Under the pieces are notes generated by a model. That model saw only the letters and a list, made by a program, of their open reading frames with translations, was not told the DNA's origin and did no database searches. A stretch of DNA of 23,681 bases from Elysia marginata. Taxonomy: Eukaryota > Mollusca > Gastropoda > Plakobranchidae. Location of the stretch: positions 302,192-325,872 of the forward strand of contig BMAT01001722.1 in the NCBI GenBank assembly GCA_019649035.1, read 5' to 3'. Of this stretch, positions 1-12,300 are shown piece by piece. A program made the translations under genes and the position numbers. How positions within the stretch are numbered: the stretch's first letter is position 1; the number at the start of each line of letters is the position of its first letter.

Positions 1-262
1 AAAAGAGAGGTGGGTAGGTAGTTAAGGAGCTGTTTCTTTTGTAATCACTTGAAATTCTGAACTTTTTTCAAATAGAGAGACTCTTTAGATTGAAAAAAAA
101 TTGAGAATTTTATTTTATTAAGAAAAGAAAAATGATGATTGATAGTATATTTCCTCCTAAATGCTGTGTACACTTAACTGCCAACCCATTCAAACAAACA
201 TAATAGAAGCGAACACCATTAATCTTTTTGACTAATAATCCCTTTCCTTTTGTTGGTTCCAG
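1..262 (+). other. 3' end of an upstream intron
   Basis: AT-rich sequence that ends in a pyrimidine-containing stretch and the AG acceptor at 261-262, just before exon 1. No coding signal seen. The preceding exon, which would encode most of M1, is outside the window. Confidence 0.8.
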
Positions 263-361
263 CAAATCCCTAATGTATCCCCGACTGGGCGTTACACCAC
301 AGCCATCCCCTTGCTACTCATCTTGGCAGTGTCTGCACTCAAAGAGATTGTGGAAGATATT
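263..361 (+). CDS. ATP8A: ATP8A exon 1: end of M1, lumenal loop and M2
   Basis: Fragment residues 1-33, starting [13 protein letters not shown] and ending KEIVEDI; phase 0 at both ends. The donor gtgagt follows at 362. The hydrophobic run [13 protein letters not shown] is M2. The first residue is the second Gln of the QQ pair that contributes to phosphatidylserine recognition in ATP8A and yeast Drs2. The first Gln must come from the preceding exon, so an intron should divide the pair. Confidence 0.93.
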
Positions 362-3300
362 GTGAGTGCTTGCGTGTCTAGCTAGTTTGAATTATGGGTA
401 CTGGAGCTGCAAGATTATGTTCTCCATAGTAATCATAAAAAAGAAATAAAATCCTTTCAACATTATGTCTCAAGAGAGATTAGGTGCCTTATCAATCATT
501 TGTTTTTTGTTCTTTTATTATTTGTGTGTGGATGTGGTGTTATGAATTTTTTTAGATAGGCTTTTTAAAAAAATGTTTTTCCATACTTTGATTCGGCATG
601 CTTTACAATTTTGGCAAAACTTTTGTTTGTTTTTCTTTTCTTACTGGAGAATATCCTAATCTGTTACTTTCTTTAGGATACTCCAAATTCATGTTGGTAT
701 GTCTTAAAAATGAATTATGGGTCGTTGTGTTTCCGAGTATGCACTACCAGTGAATTTAAGTTTATTTTGTAATTACTTATTTTTATTTTATTTTCCAGAA
801 AAGACACAGAGCAGATGGAGCTCTGAATAGTAGAAGGATACTAGGTAGGTGAACTATTAGCAGATCTCAAATCTTGTTGAATAGCATTGTTTTCCTTTAC
901 TATTATAAACGGCTGAAAACTGTAAAAAAAATTTAAACTTTTTTCAGGATTTGAGTCGACAAACTGTGCAAACCTTTAACCTGATGTTAGTTTTAAAAGC
1001 TTTGTTTTGTTTTATTTCCACAGCTGCACTATTTTCAACTTTCAGGCTCAATTTTTTGTCTCATCATGAATTCTCACTGACATATTAGTATGCCCTATCC
1101 TTTTCAGTGGAAACTAGATAAACTCGATACTTTGGTTTGGAAAAATATTTCTTGACTGAAAGAAAGAGTTGACATAAAAAAATGTAAAAAAATACAAAAT
1201 GGGACTGCTAAACACAGTTGACTTTACGTAAGAGTTTCCCTTAACGGTTGTTAAGTGTTGATTTAGAGTGGATTCCATTGTATTTTTTTTTTAATGTGTA
1301 TGTTTGTAGTGCATCGAGATGGTCGGTGGTTGGAGGTTCAGTGGAGGGATGTAGTTGTAGGGGACATAATCAAGGTCAATGATGGTGCTCACTTCCCTGC
1401 TGATCTCATCCTTCTCTCATCCAGGTAGGACTTACCTCATAATTCTCTCTGTCTTTGTTTTAAAGCAATTCATCGTAGTAAGTTTGATATCATAATTTCG
1501 CCTTGGTAGGTGTTTTGGTTAGAACAGTGTATTTTTTTAGTGTTTCTTATCACTGAAAATATGTCAAATAACCTTTTTGAATTATTATTTTGAGACTCTC
1601 AGATAGTTGAAAGAGAGAAAAACCTAAATCTTAATCTCATTGGTGTAAAGGAAAAAGGGCTGGTGTATGTGTGTGTGTTAGTATGTTGTAGGGGCTGCAT
1701 TTTTAAATTTTTAAAACAAAATTTGTATTTCATTGAATGAATAGCTAAGTTTTGCCTTTCATGGGTTCAATGAAAATTGAAAATGTTGTAGCTTGTTTTA
1801 TACATCAAATTATCATTATCAGTAAAGAAACCTTTTCTCATGGCCTGCAAAATATATCAATTGATAGTTATGATTGTATGATTTTTAAATTTGGTACCAC
1901 CACAGGCCTTCATAATTGCAAAGTTATCGGCAATTTGGATGAGTCATTATCCTTGTTTAAAAGAATTGTATCTTCATGAATTGAAGAAAGCTATCTCTAA
2001 GGGATTCATTGTATATAATTTTGTGGAGCTAAATGTGTTTATTTTTCTGATTTTAAGTGAGCCCCAAGCCATGTGCTACATTGAGACCTCCAACCTTGAT
2101 GGTGAAACCAACCTCAAGCTGAGACAGGTATATGTCTTTATTTGTCTGTTCTGCAAATTTTATGTCGTATGTACCAAATGGAAATAATTTTGTTTTGATA
2201 GAGATGTGAAATATCTAAAGCTTGTGTGGTTTGCAATGATTTCAAACACTGTTGTGGTTCTTTTTCACTGGCTCTAAATAAGTTCCTGTTGTCTTTTAAA
2301 CAGGGTATCCCTGCAACATCGGAGGTTGTTTCAGGGGATGGCCTCACTGACTTACGAGGAATTGTAGAGTGCGAGGAGCCAAACCGACACTTGTATGAGT
2401 TTGTTGGCAACATCAGGCTGTCTGGTAAAAGGTGAAGAGTTGTGTGTTTCACTTGTGTAGCGCATAAGTTATGACAGATAGAGATGGAAAAAAGAAGTTT
2501 AAAGTTTGCATTGTCAAGCCTTTGAGGTGAAAGCAAGGTTCAAGATCAATTGAAAACTTTTAAGTAAAAGCAAGGTTCAAGATAGAATAAGGACTTTGAA
2601 GTAAAAGCAAAGTTCAAGACAGATTAAGAAGCTGAATTGCTATGAATATTTATTTGTCTCATTTTAGGCAACTGAATTATGTTTTTGTAAGTATATGAAG
2701 GCATATATGATTTGCGTTACTTCTGAAATATGCAATTGTCATGGCTTTCACCCTTTAGAAATAATTTTTCTTCTAGTTTTAAATATGAAAGGTGAAATTG
2801 CTCATTTGTTAACCAAACTCACTCGCTAAATTCATACCTTGATTCCTTCTCCATCTTCATTTTTTTTTTTGCTTTTTGCTCTGGTCTTTGGGCTGGGAAT
2901 GTTCAGCCTTTTGGCTGAATCCAGCCTAAGTGAAATGAGGCTGCCACCAAAAGCCCTTATTTTAGTCCTTAACTCTCAGCTGATGGCTTTTTACAGCCAA
3001 TTGTTGTTGGATCACTAGAATGGCCCAAAGTTTTGGAAGTGTAGGGCTTGTAAATATGAAAGAGCAATTTCACATGTAAAGCTATCACATCAAAGAGAAA
3101 GTTTGAGAGTTGCTGTGGCTATGATTTATATATATATATATATATATATTTTTACTAAATAAAGAAATAGTAAAACACCTGTAAATCAATTAGGGTTCTC
3201 TGGGTGCATATTGATGATACTTCCAGAGAAGTAAGCCGACAGGACTCATTTCTCTTTTTTTAAACCCCTGTAGCTTTGAGCATGCAACCTTATAAAGGGG

Positions 3301-6300
3301 TGGAAAGTGTCTCTGAATTGTCTATTCGCAAAGCATAGTACTTGACCATATTAGCTTGTCTCTAACCATGCCTGAGATAATCATTTTTAAGCTTTCTTAC
3401 ATCCAAAAATATAAAAACAAGTAATAACGATTGAAGGCTCACCTCCAGCTGTTAATACCTATCCCAGACTGGGCGGTAATATTGTTGATGGCAATTCTAT
3501 CTCTAGGCAAGATGAGAAAGGTTTATTAATCTTGTAGGAAATTTGTTTTCATTGTTGTTTACTATATAAATTGTAGATAGAAACAAGGGAATAAATCTAT
3601 TGATAGAAAAACTCTTCTAATGATAGTTACCTGCCTAAAGAAACTACATAGAATATACATTTATACTGGTGAGTGTCATCATATACCTATTGAGAGCGTA
3701 TAAACTCAAAACAAATTGTGAAATAATAATTATGATTTTAAGAAATACAATGAAAGGACAAATTTTTCATTTCAGAAATGATAATGTGTGTGTTTTGGTT
3801 TTGTTTTGAAATGGTAAAAATGTTCTCCTGTTCTTTCCAGAAGTCTTGACTTCCACTTCACTTAATCCGTTTATAGTATTTTTTCTTCAATTCTAACTCA
3901 ATTTTACAAAAATAAACTTATTACCTTTTCATGTTTTTGTAGTCGTTACAATTACTGGTATCTTTGATAATGGCGCAAGATACACTTTTTCACTTGGAGA
4001 GAACCTCATATTTTATTTTTGTCTGTTTTGCTAGCTCAATAAAGAAAGCCAGTATTTTTTCTAAGATGATGAGAAGGAAAAGCAGAATCGAAATGGAAGA
4101 AGCACCGTATGGTCTTATGTCAAATACCGCTTCAAAACATGTTTGCCAGATTGGGTTTTACACAAACCATAAAAAAACGCATAAACATTTTTCTGCTTTA
4201 TGTTTGAAATTAAATCTATCAAATACACATGAATTTGACCCTTGACCCCATATCTGGCAATCCTGTATTGTTAAGTAGTAATTTGAGTTGTTAAATGTTT
4301 AGTTTATTTTTTGCTTGTTGAGTTTAGGACAATTTGAGAGGTGAAAAGTGTTTGGTTGTGATCAGAGTTGTCATAGTTTTTTTCACAATGGCCTCCAGTA
4401 TCTATTTTAGCCAGGGAAATATCATTATATTTAATGCAGGTGATTATAAGGTTATCTGTACAATATAGGGTACAAGATCATCTTTACAAGATGATTGCAG
4501 GGTTTGCATAATGGGACAAAGATGTTTGTGTATAGTATTATTTATTTTTACACTCTGATTCTTGCAGTTTTTAAAACATCAAGTCTTTTTTTCTTCTTTG
4601 CATTTATTTTTTTTTAAACGTGAGTTCTGTGTTCCTGGTTTTTTTTTTATTATGTTTTTGATCATGTCATATCAATGGAAAACTTGATCATGTTATTGAA
4701 AAGTAATCTTTCAAACCTAATCCTTTGAAAGTCTTTTTAGAAAGTAAAGATGTCCCAAATCCATAGTCTAAAATACTTTTTTTTGTCTAAAAGAAAAATA
4801 ATAAAAATAAATGAAGCGGTCAACTGTCAAGCATGTCTATGGTTTAAAGAGTTTCATATCACTTAAACTTTTTGTCTCAGAATTAGAATTAGAATTACAA
4901 AAATAGGCCTGTAAAGATTTATTAGTTTTAACTGACGTAATTCGAACTTTTTTGGATTCTGTGTTCGTGTCATAGTTTTGTTTATTCAAGGGAATTTGAA
5001 TTATCTTGTCTTATATTTACTTTTGAATATATATTTGTCTGAATTTGCTCTTCACCCTCACAAAAGCAATTTACCTGAAATGATAGGCATGACTGCCACA
5101 CTTGACAGAGCTTTGTTTTTTCTCTCGTGTACTTACTTATTGTCTAAAAACAATGTGTGTTAAATCATGAAGAAGTAGCTCATTTTCTGCTTATCTTTAA
5201 CAGGGCCATCCCACTCAGTCCAGATCAGATCCTGCTTCGAGGAGCCTGCTTGAAAAACACTTCATGGATCTATGGTAGGATTATTTAAAATTCAACTCTC
5301 CCTTTATTCATGGCTTGCCAAGTCGTCAACAGTACTCTTGTTTCAAAATATTTAAGCTATTTGTTAGATCTGGACTGCCCTCAGTCATTTTAAGCTTAAA
5401 GGATAAAGAAAAAATATGTTATGACCTATTCTAATTAGTAAAATGTTGAAAGTGTAAACTTAAAAAGAAAAATGTGAGAAAAAAAACAGAATTCTAAAGT
5501 ATACCTTATCCTCTTCTCCCACTTTTTCATATAAGTAAAAGTGCAATGTTCCTTTTTTTTAAAATTTATGATAATTTCTCACAATTTTCACAGCCAAGAG
5601 GTGAATACATATGTGTAGCTTAACTAAGTCACCCCCTTATGTCGCTTTTGCCAGCTCAGATTCAGTTTAAATCCTGCCTCTAAGCCAATAATACTGGCTC
5701 ACGTTTGATTCATATTTTGCAAACTGATAAATTTCAAGGGGCAGACACTTCTGAGCTTATCTGAACTGAGTTCTATGGACTTCTTTTTTATTTGTTAACA
5801 TCGTTGTAGCAAACAGTTTTAAAAATTTTGAAATGAAGAAGGAGGTATTTTGACCAATGTGTGTTATAATAGAAGCTAATTCATGGGGCTCTATATATCA
5901 AAAGCTCTATCTTCACTAAAAGTGAACATAAAACTAAGATGAAACTGATGGTTTTGATATTTTGTCGAATGAAAACAATGCTCTTTACTCAAGTTCTGAA
6001 AGCAGTGGGTCTAGATCTAAAGATCTTGATTCTATATTTTAATGCATACTTTTTCTCTCGACAAGATATACACTCCTTAACGTTCCGTTTCCTTCAAAAT
6101 GTTGCACAATTTGTTAGGTATAACTTAAAAAGCCCAAAATGTCATAATATATTTCATCCACACCTCCTGTTAAACTAGCAATCATGTTCAAACTTGCCTG
6201 GGTTCAACCAGAAAATATGAGCTGGGAGTGAATTATTTAAAGTGTCAACATTCTTAATTCAAGAATTATGACATTTGCCATATCATGGCTACGTCAGTTA

Positions 6301-9300
6301 ATATTTCAAACACCTTTAAGTATGAGCTTTTTGGCTTTGCAAAACAAATGTAGTACCCAAGTTGTAGACCTAATATTCCCTAACCTTCCACAGGTTTGGT
6401 CATCTACACCGGCCATCAGTCAAAACTGATGCTTAACTCTACAACTACTCCACTGAAGAGGTCTAATGTGGAGAAACTGACAAATTCACAGGTTATTTTT
6501 TTTCTTTCATATTTTTAGAGGTTGAAGGTTTATATTTAAAAACATTTGCATCTTGCAAACTCTGCAAATGAGTTGTAATTCAGAAACTTTTAGAAACACC
6601 TTTAAAAAAAATAGATTTTTTCCTCTTTTGCTCTATATTTTAAATTTTTAAAAGTTAGAAAACTTCCCACAAAATTTTTATTATTTCGTGTTACTTTAAA
6701 TGTTTGGAACCTCAGAAAAAAAAGTGTTCTCCAAAATATAAACTCTTGTAGTGTGAAAATTGCAATATCAAACTTATTTGCACTGGTTGTGAGATGTACG
6801 ACTATTTTTCATCTTCTAATGCAGAGATAAAAAATAGGAGTTGGGATGCAATTTTGGGTGTGTTTTTTATGTGCATAACCTAAATTTTTGCTACATCATA
6901 GCTTTGCTTAACTACTCTAACTCAGTTTCAACAAAATAACATGTATCTATTCTTGACTCTTAACTATTAATTTGTCTTCACTGGCTTAGACAAAAGTCCC
7001 TCTAGACTTTTAATTGGAATATGTGCATCCATTTTCTTAAGCAGATAATTGAGAATAGTACAGAGGGGTTATAATATTTGTTCTGCACATGTTTTGAGAA
7101 AAAGTTACAATGTGATAGCAACATATGAAAATTACACAATGGAAAAAAAGAACTCTCAAAAGTTTGTCTTCTGTGCATTACAACTAGTTTGTACATTTTG
7201 AAAATTTTCAAATAGTTTTTAAATGAACTTAACCATTATACATCTGGGTTATAATTTCAATGTTTACTACAACCAACACTAGATCTGAATGAGAAATCTA
7301 TGGATCTATGCAGTAGTCTTTTACATTACTGTGTTCACTGAAAGATGTGTTGTTTTGAGAATGAGCTTAAGAAAAATAGTATAAGCCTTCGTTTAGATTT
7401 AGATCCAGAGACTCAAGTCAGTCGCATCACATTATAGTAGTTAAGGGTGGTGTATGATTGTCTATTTTTGTTTGTTTTTTTTTTAAAAAGGTAACATGAC
7501 TAAAGTTAGTTTGAATGCTAGACATATTTTCTAATATCAAGCAATATTGACAATAGGTCTTGAATGATGAGTTCTTCTGTCGGTTCTGTCCAGATTGTTT
7601 TGCTCTTTCTGGTGCTGCTGATTTTGTCTCTGTCCTGCTCTGTCCTACATCACGTATGGGTTGACGAGAACAGCTCCACACACTGGTACCTCTTTTATGA
7701 AGGTGAGAAGAGAAGGCATATGTGATCAAGCGTGAGGTATAGACAGTAAAGGAAACTATTACAACTGTCATAATAGGCTTTTGGGAAAGTTTCTAATTGC
7801 AAAATGCTTGTGAAACAAGTTTTGGCTTCTTCCTGCATGTTTGCGCCTCTTATAAAGAAAAAAAATAATTAAGGTTTAAGATAGCTTGCGTTTTCAACCA
7901 CACTCTTCTTTTATAAAGAAAGCAGCAGTAACTTTGTGTCAAATGTTATGCAAAAATAAATGGTAGATTTAGGTCATTTATGTCTATATATTTTTTGTTG
8001 GCTTTTTCTAAAGGGCAATATAGTGAATACTTAACTTCTATATAGATAAGACTAATTCCAAATGTCATGATGTCATGAACGAGGTACAGACAAAACTTAG
8101 GCATGTCTAAAATTGTAGTCATATTTACCTAGCAGGCATTAGAGGTAGGCAAGTTTTTAAACAAATACTGAAGTATTTTTAAAAGACGCAACAACATGTT
8201 TTAATCATGACCTTATATAGTTTTTTGACAAAACTATTTTTTTAAAGAATTCAGTAGTTCTAGGTATTAAAGAAAAACAATACTGGTTCATCTTGAGTTT
8301 GTTCTATGTGGATAAAATTCCGTCTCCTGATTAGTGTTAAGAATTTATTTGTCTTCAAAAAATCTGATTTGAGAAACTTTGTACAAAATAGTTTTATTGG
8401 TGGAGTTATAAAGCAGAGATGCTTCTTTTCCGGCAAATGCCGGAAAAATTACGGGAGTTCCGCATCGTTTTTTAAAAATTATCCTTGATCAGTTGGTGTT
8501 TTTATATAGTAATGGTACTTCTAATTTGTTGTTTGCGCAAGGTGAATGGTTAGCATTTAAAAAGTTCAGGCATTTTTGTCAGGCCATAGAAGCATCTCTG
8601 ATAAAGAGTTGTCAATTTTGTTAGTATTTGTGAAAACGGAAATGGAAAATATGCAAGGCGAAAAAGGAATTCTTGTTTCCTTTAAACTGAAAGGTTGTGC
8701 AAATTTTTGTGTGGTTTTATTTTCGTAATTTGGAATGTTGTAGGCTTGACAGGCGTAGCTGGTAATATACCAAATTACAGTTTATGTTTTGTAAATTTAT
8801 TTTTCCATTTCATTTAAAAATTTTTTCTTGCAACCAGGCCAAATTATTAACTTGTCATTAATTTTTTTTGCATATAATTGTCCTCTGCCAGTGAATGGTT
8901 CTTTTTTAAATGCAAAGCTGTTGTACACAATTGTGTACTTGCTCTTAAAATGTTCCTGAAAAGAAGACCTTGACAGAGGAGTGCCTTTTTGCAAGTTTAA
9001 AACCTTTCTGAAAGAAACCGGCAAACAAGCAAAACCAGTATAATTCTTCAAGCAAAAAAAAAAAAAAACGAAAATAAAATTTTTTATCAGGTCATCTAAG
9101 GATTAGTTCTCCAAATGTATGTGTTGAGTGTATATTTTGAATAACTATAAAATCTGTCCAAATTTCAGGGTGGAATAATTTTACTATAGCAGTCTAAAGA
9201 TTTTTGTTGCAGTATTGAACATATAAATTTCAAACAATTTCTTTAAATGCAGTTTAACTACTAAGTCTTGCACAGCTGTAATTTCCTTTCTGAAGTTTTA

Positions 9301-12300
9301 GAATTGTATTAGATATGTATAAACGCCTTTAGTTTTGACAAAAATTCTCAGATTTTTTATTTAATTTTACTATGTAAAATGATAAGTTTTCAAAGAAAAA
9401 AGTATTAAGTGAAGATGTACAAAAACTTGTGACAAGTTATTTTATTTTATATCATGACAACTTAAGGAAAGGTAGTTTAATTTATCTCCTTTTCAAGACA
9501 ACGGTTATTTTGTAAATATTGTTCAACTTTTTTTCTTTCACTTAAATCTAATCATGGCAGGTTGCTAGAGATGTTTTGCCTTCAGTTTTTGTTTCAAGTT
9601 TACCAATTTTGTTTAGGTTCATTATTGCTGTTTCTGTTTCAACCAAATAACTGTTGATTTACAGTCATGTTACATCTAATGTTAATTATGTTGGCAAGGG
9701 TTGTATCAACGGACATTGTTAAGCTCATTGCCGATCATTAATCTACGAAGCCTTAAGCTATAGTTTCATCTTGAAGATCTACAGCAATCAAAATTTAAAA
9801 GAAAGAAAAATCAAGACAGGAAATTAGCTAATAATTTGGGGTTCTCGCCTGTTTTTTTTTTTAAAGTCTTAGATGTGTGCATTCTTTTGGTTTTTATCCT
9901 TATGTCTTTGTTGGAAGTTTCCCCTTAGATTCCATGAATTTATGAGTTCATACTAAGTGGTTAAATGTTTACTACCTTTGTTAAGATACTAAATGACTTG
10001 TAAAGTTTATAGTTTGTATATTTTGGGCTCAATCCCTACCTGTATATACCCTTATTTTGTTGAATCTTCGTTAAACAAATATTATCACATGTATTTGAAA
10101 TAATTTTCTCCCATATACTTTGCATCATAAAAAGAGTATTTTCTATCAGTTAAAAATGAAATTAGTTTTTGTCATAGTCTCATGAAATCAATTACAGGTA
10201 TAATTTCTGTGTAAGATTGTTTATGAACAAATTGTACATCTTGCTCTATTTAAGGTGGGGGGGGNNNNNNNNNNNGTTTATTTGCTGGCATTCCTTTTTT
10301 AAAGGCAAACTCTAATGACTTTGACACAAACTGTTGATTCTAAAAAAAAGTTCTTTTATTAGTTATGCTGGTGAAACAGCTTCAGTTGGTAAACTTATTT
10401 GCTCACAAAGCTAGTTATTTGGTTGAATCTGACAGGGGCAAGCAAAACCCTTGGTAAGTATGAATAGCCTTGATGTCGGTAATGTGCAGTGCGCATTATA
10501 AGCAAATATCTTCATTAAGAAGGTTTTGTTTCTCTATGTTGTATCTGAAGTGATGTTATAGATTTAGTGAGTGCTCATTAGATAGATCATAGATCAATGT
10601 TATAGTATTTTGTCTTGGAGTCAGTCCAAATGAGATGTATGTTGGAAATTTAAATTTGACAAGTCCAATTTTGAATGCGGCTGTGCCCACTCTTCATTCC
10701 TTACTTTCAATTTTTTTTTTTAAAGGTTTGATGTCTTTCCTGAAGAAATGCAATAATTTTTTTAAGTAATCCAGCATCCATGTGTTTACTAAAAAGTGCT
10801 TTGTTCAAATTATCAACATCTTTGAATGCAATAAATTGGACATGTGACTCATTTGGACTACAATCAAGTCATGACTGAATCATACATTCTGCTTAGCTTT
10901 TTAACTCCCTCCTTGCTGTGAATGTTTGCGGCTTCCATTAAGCAAAAAAAATTTTATTTAAAAGGTCTGTAGCCACAGAATTGTGGAATTTATATTTAAT
11001 TGTACAAAAGGTTGAAAAATCCAGGGAACAAGTTTTTTAATTCATTTATCATCAGTCACAATATGGGTCGTGTGAATACTATGTTGTACATTTGTACATG
11101 CTGTAGAGAGGTTTAGAAGAGTAGGATGTGACTACTGTTATTGGAATGATTTGAGAAAAGGAAGATCTATCAAGCTCATTGTCATAGGGACCCAAGCCCT
11201 GAGAGCACCTTTCAAATATCCTTCAATCAATCAATCAAGCTCAATGTACTTAATTTTTTATGTACATTCTTAAGACAATCAAAAGATCACAAGACTGAAG
11301 TAACTAGAATAGATCTTAAATATTAAAAAGGTTGTTTATCCTAGTGTTGATGCAGGTTTCAGTAACATCAACATTTCATTTCAAGGTATAATGTGTGTGC
11401 TTTTTTTGCGAAGGTGGGATGTTTTCAAGTACATTGAAAGTATTTTAAAACAAGGTCGATGTAATAGAACATTAAACATTATTTGCAGGTTTTAAGAGAG
11501 AAAAATCTCTTCATGTGTCATCTAGGTGTTTGGTTTACTTGCCTGCATGCTAATAGCTTGGTCTATCACTGCTATCTTGTCATTTTCACACACACACTAT
11601 TTTGTTAAATTTTTTGTTTTGTTTTTTTATGTTTTTTTAATATTTTATCTGTACCATAGGTGGATTATATTTATGGAAGTTTTGATATGAAATGTGTGTA
11701 TAGCAACTTAAACCGGCATGAATTGTCAGAAAATTATAAAGGATTTCCAACAAAGCATTCAAGTCCCCAACTTAGCTCTCAGTCATACAAAAAATTTACA
11801 CTAACCATCTCATTTTTCTATTATTTGATTTATTGTATTACAAAACACTACTATCTTGATAACTGAGATTGTTACAAGGAAAAACAAACACCAGAAATGT
11901 TTGATAAAATCTGTCAGGGGTTAATATGAATCTTTTGTGTCACTGATGTTCAGAAATCAATTGTTCTGTAGAACTTTACTTTTTGTAAAGTCTATTTGGT
12001 GATAGGTTGCAGTCCTTTCTTGGTGCTGTAAATTTTGCAAATGTCTCTTTTTATGGTTTGTTCAGTAGAGACGACAAATTTAGGTTTGGAATTACAGCTG
12101 GCAACAAAATTTTTCTGTTCCATCTATCTTTCATCTCTTTTTCTGTCTGACTTTCTCTTTCTCACACCCACACATCAACAACTGCTTCACATCTACATAC
12201 ATTTGCTTTTTAATATCTTATTACTGCATGCCAAAGTAGTTATATCTATTTATCATGTGCTATCTGAACTAACTTTTTTATATTAGAGGTCTGTTTTGCA

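Larger units (their letters stand above)
2432..5203 (+). other. Intron 5 (2.8 kb)
   Basis: Long AT-rich intron. It holds a 37-bp tandem repeat (2527-2637), a 12-bp inverted-repeat-bounded block (2792-3073), a TA run (3127-3149), an 8-bp perfect hairpin (4477-4495) and three GAATTA copies (4880-4897). An open frame at 3964-4245 has no recognisable homology and no usable splice phase. Confidence 0.85.

Noticed and set aside
849..854. Alternative donor for exon 2 at 849
   Set aside because: It would add 4 nt and break the frame to exon 3; the donor at 845 gives the conserved continuation.
3127..3149. TA run as a promoter TATA element
   Set aside because: It is a simple microsatellite with no downstream start or exon.
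3460..3475. tatcccagactgggcg in intron 5 matches 15 of 16 bases of exon 1 (276-291)
   Set aside because: The match does not extend and the same frame soon hits a stop, so a duplicated exon is not supported; most likely coincidence.
3964..4245. 93-codon open frame in intron 5
   Set aside because: No recognisable homology, and the nearby acceptor-like site (about 3942) leads to a stop in the phase required after exon 5.
7427..7771. 114-codon minus-strand open frame
   Set aside because: It is the antisense of exon 8 and flanks; the + strand reading is the conserved one.
8797..9051. 84-codon minus-strand open frame in intron 8
   Set aside because: No motif I recognise and no splice or promoter signal; AT-rich introns give such frames by chance.
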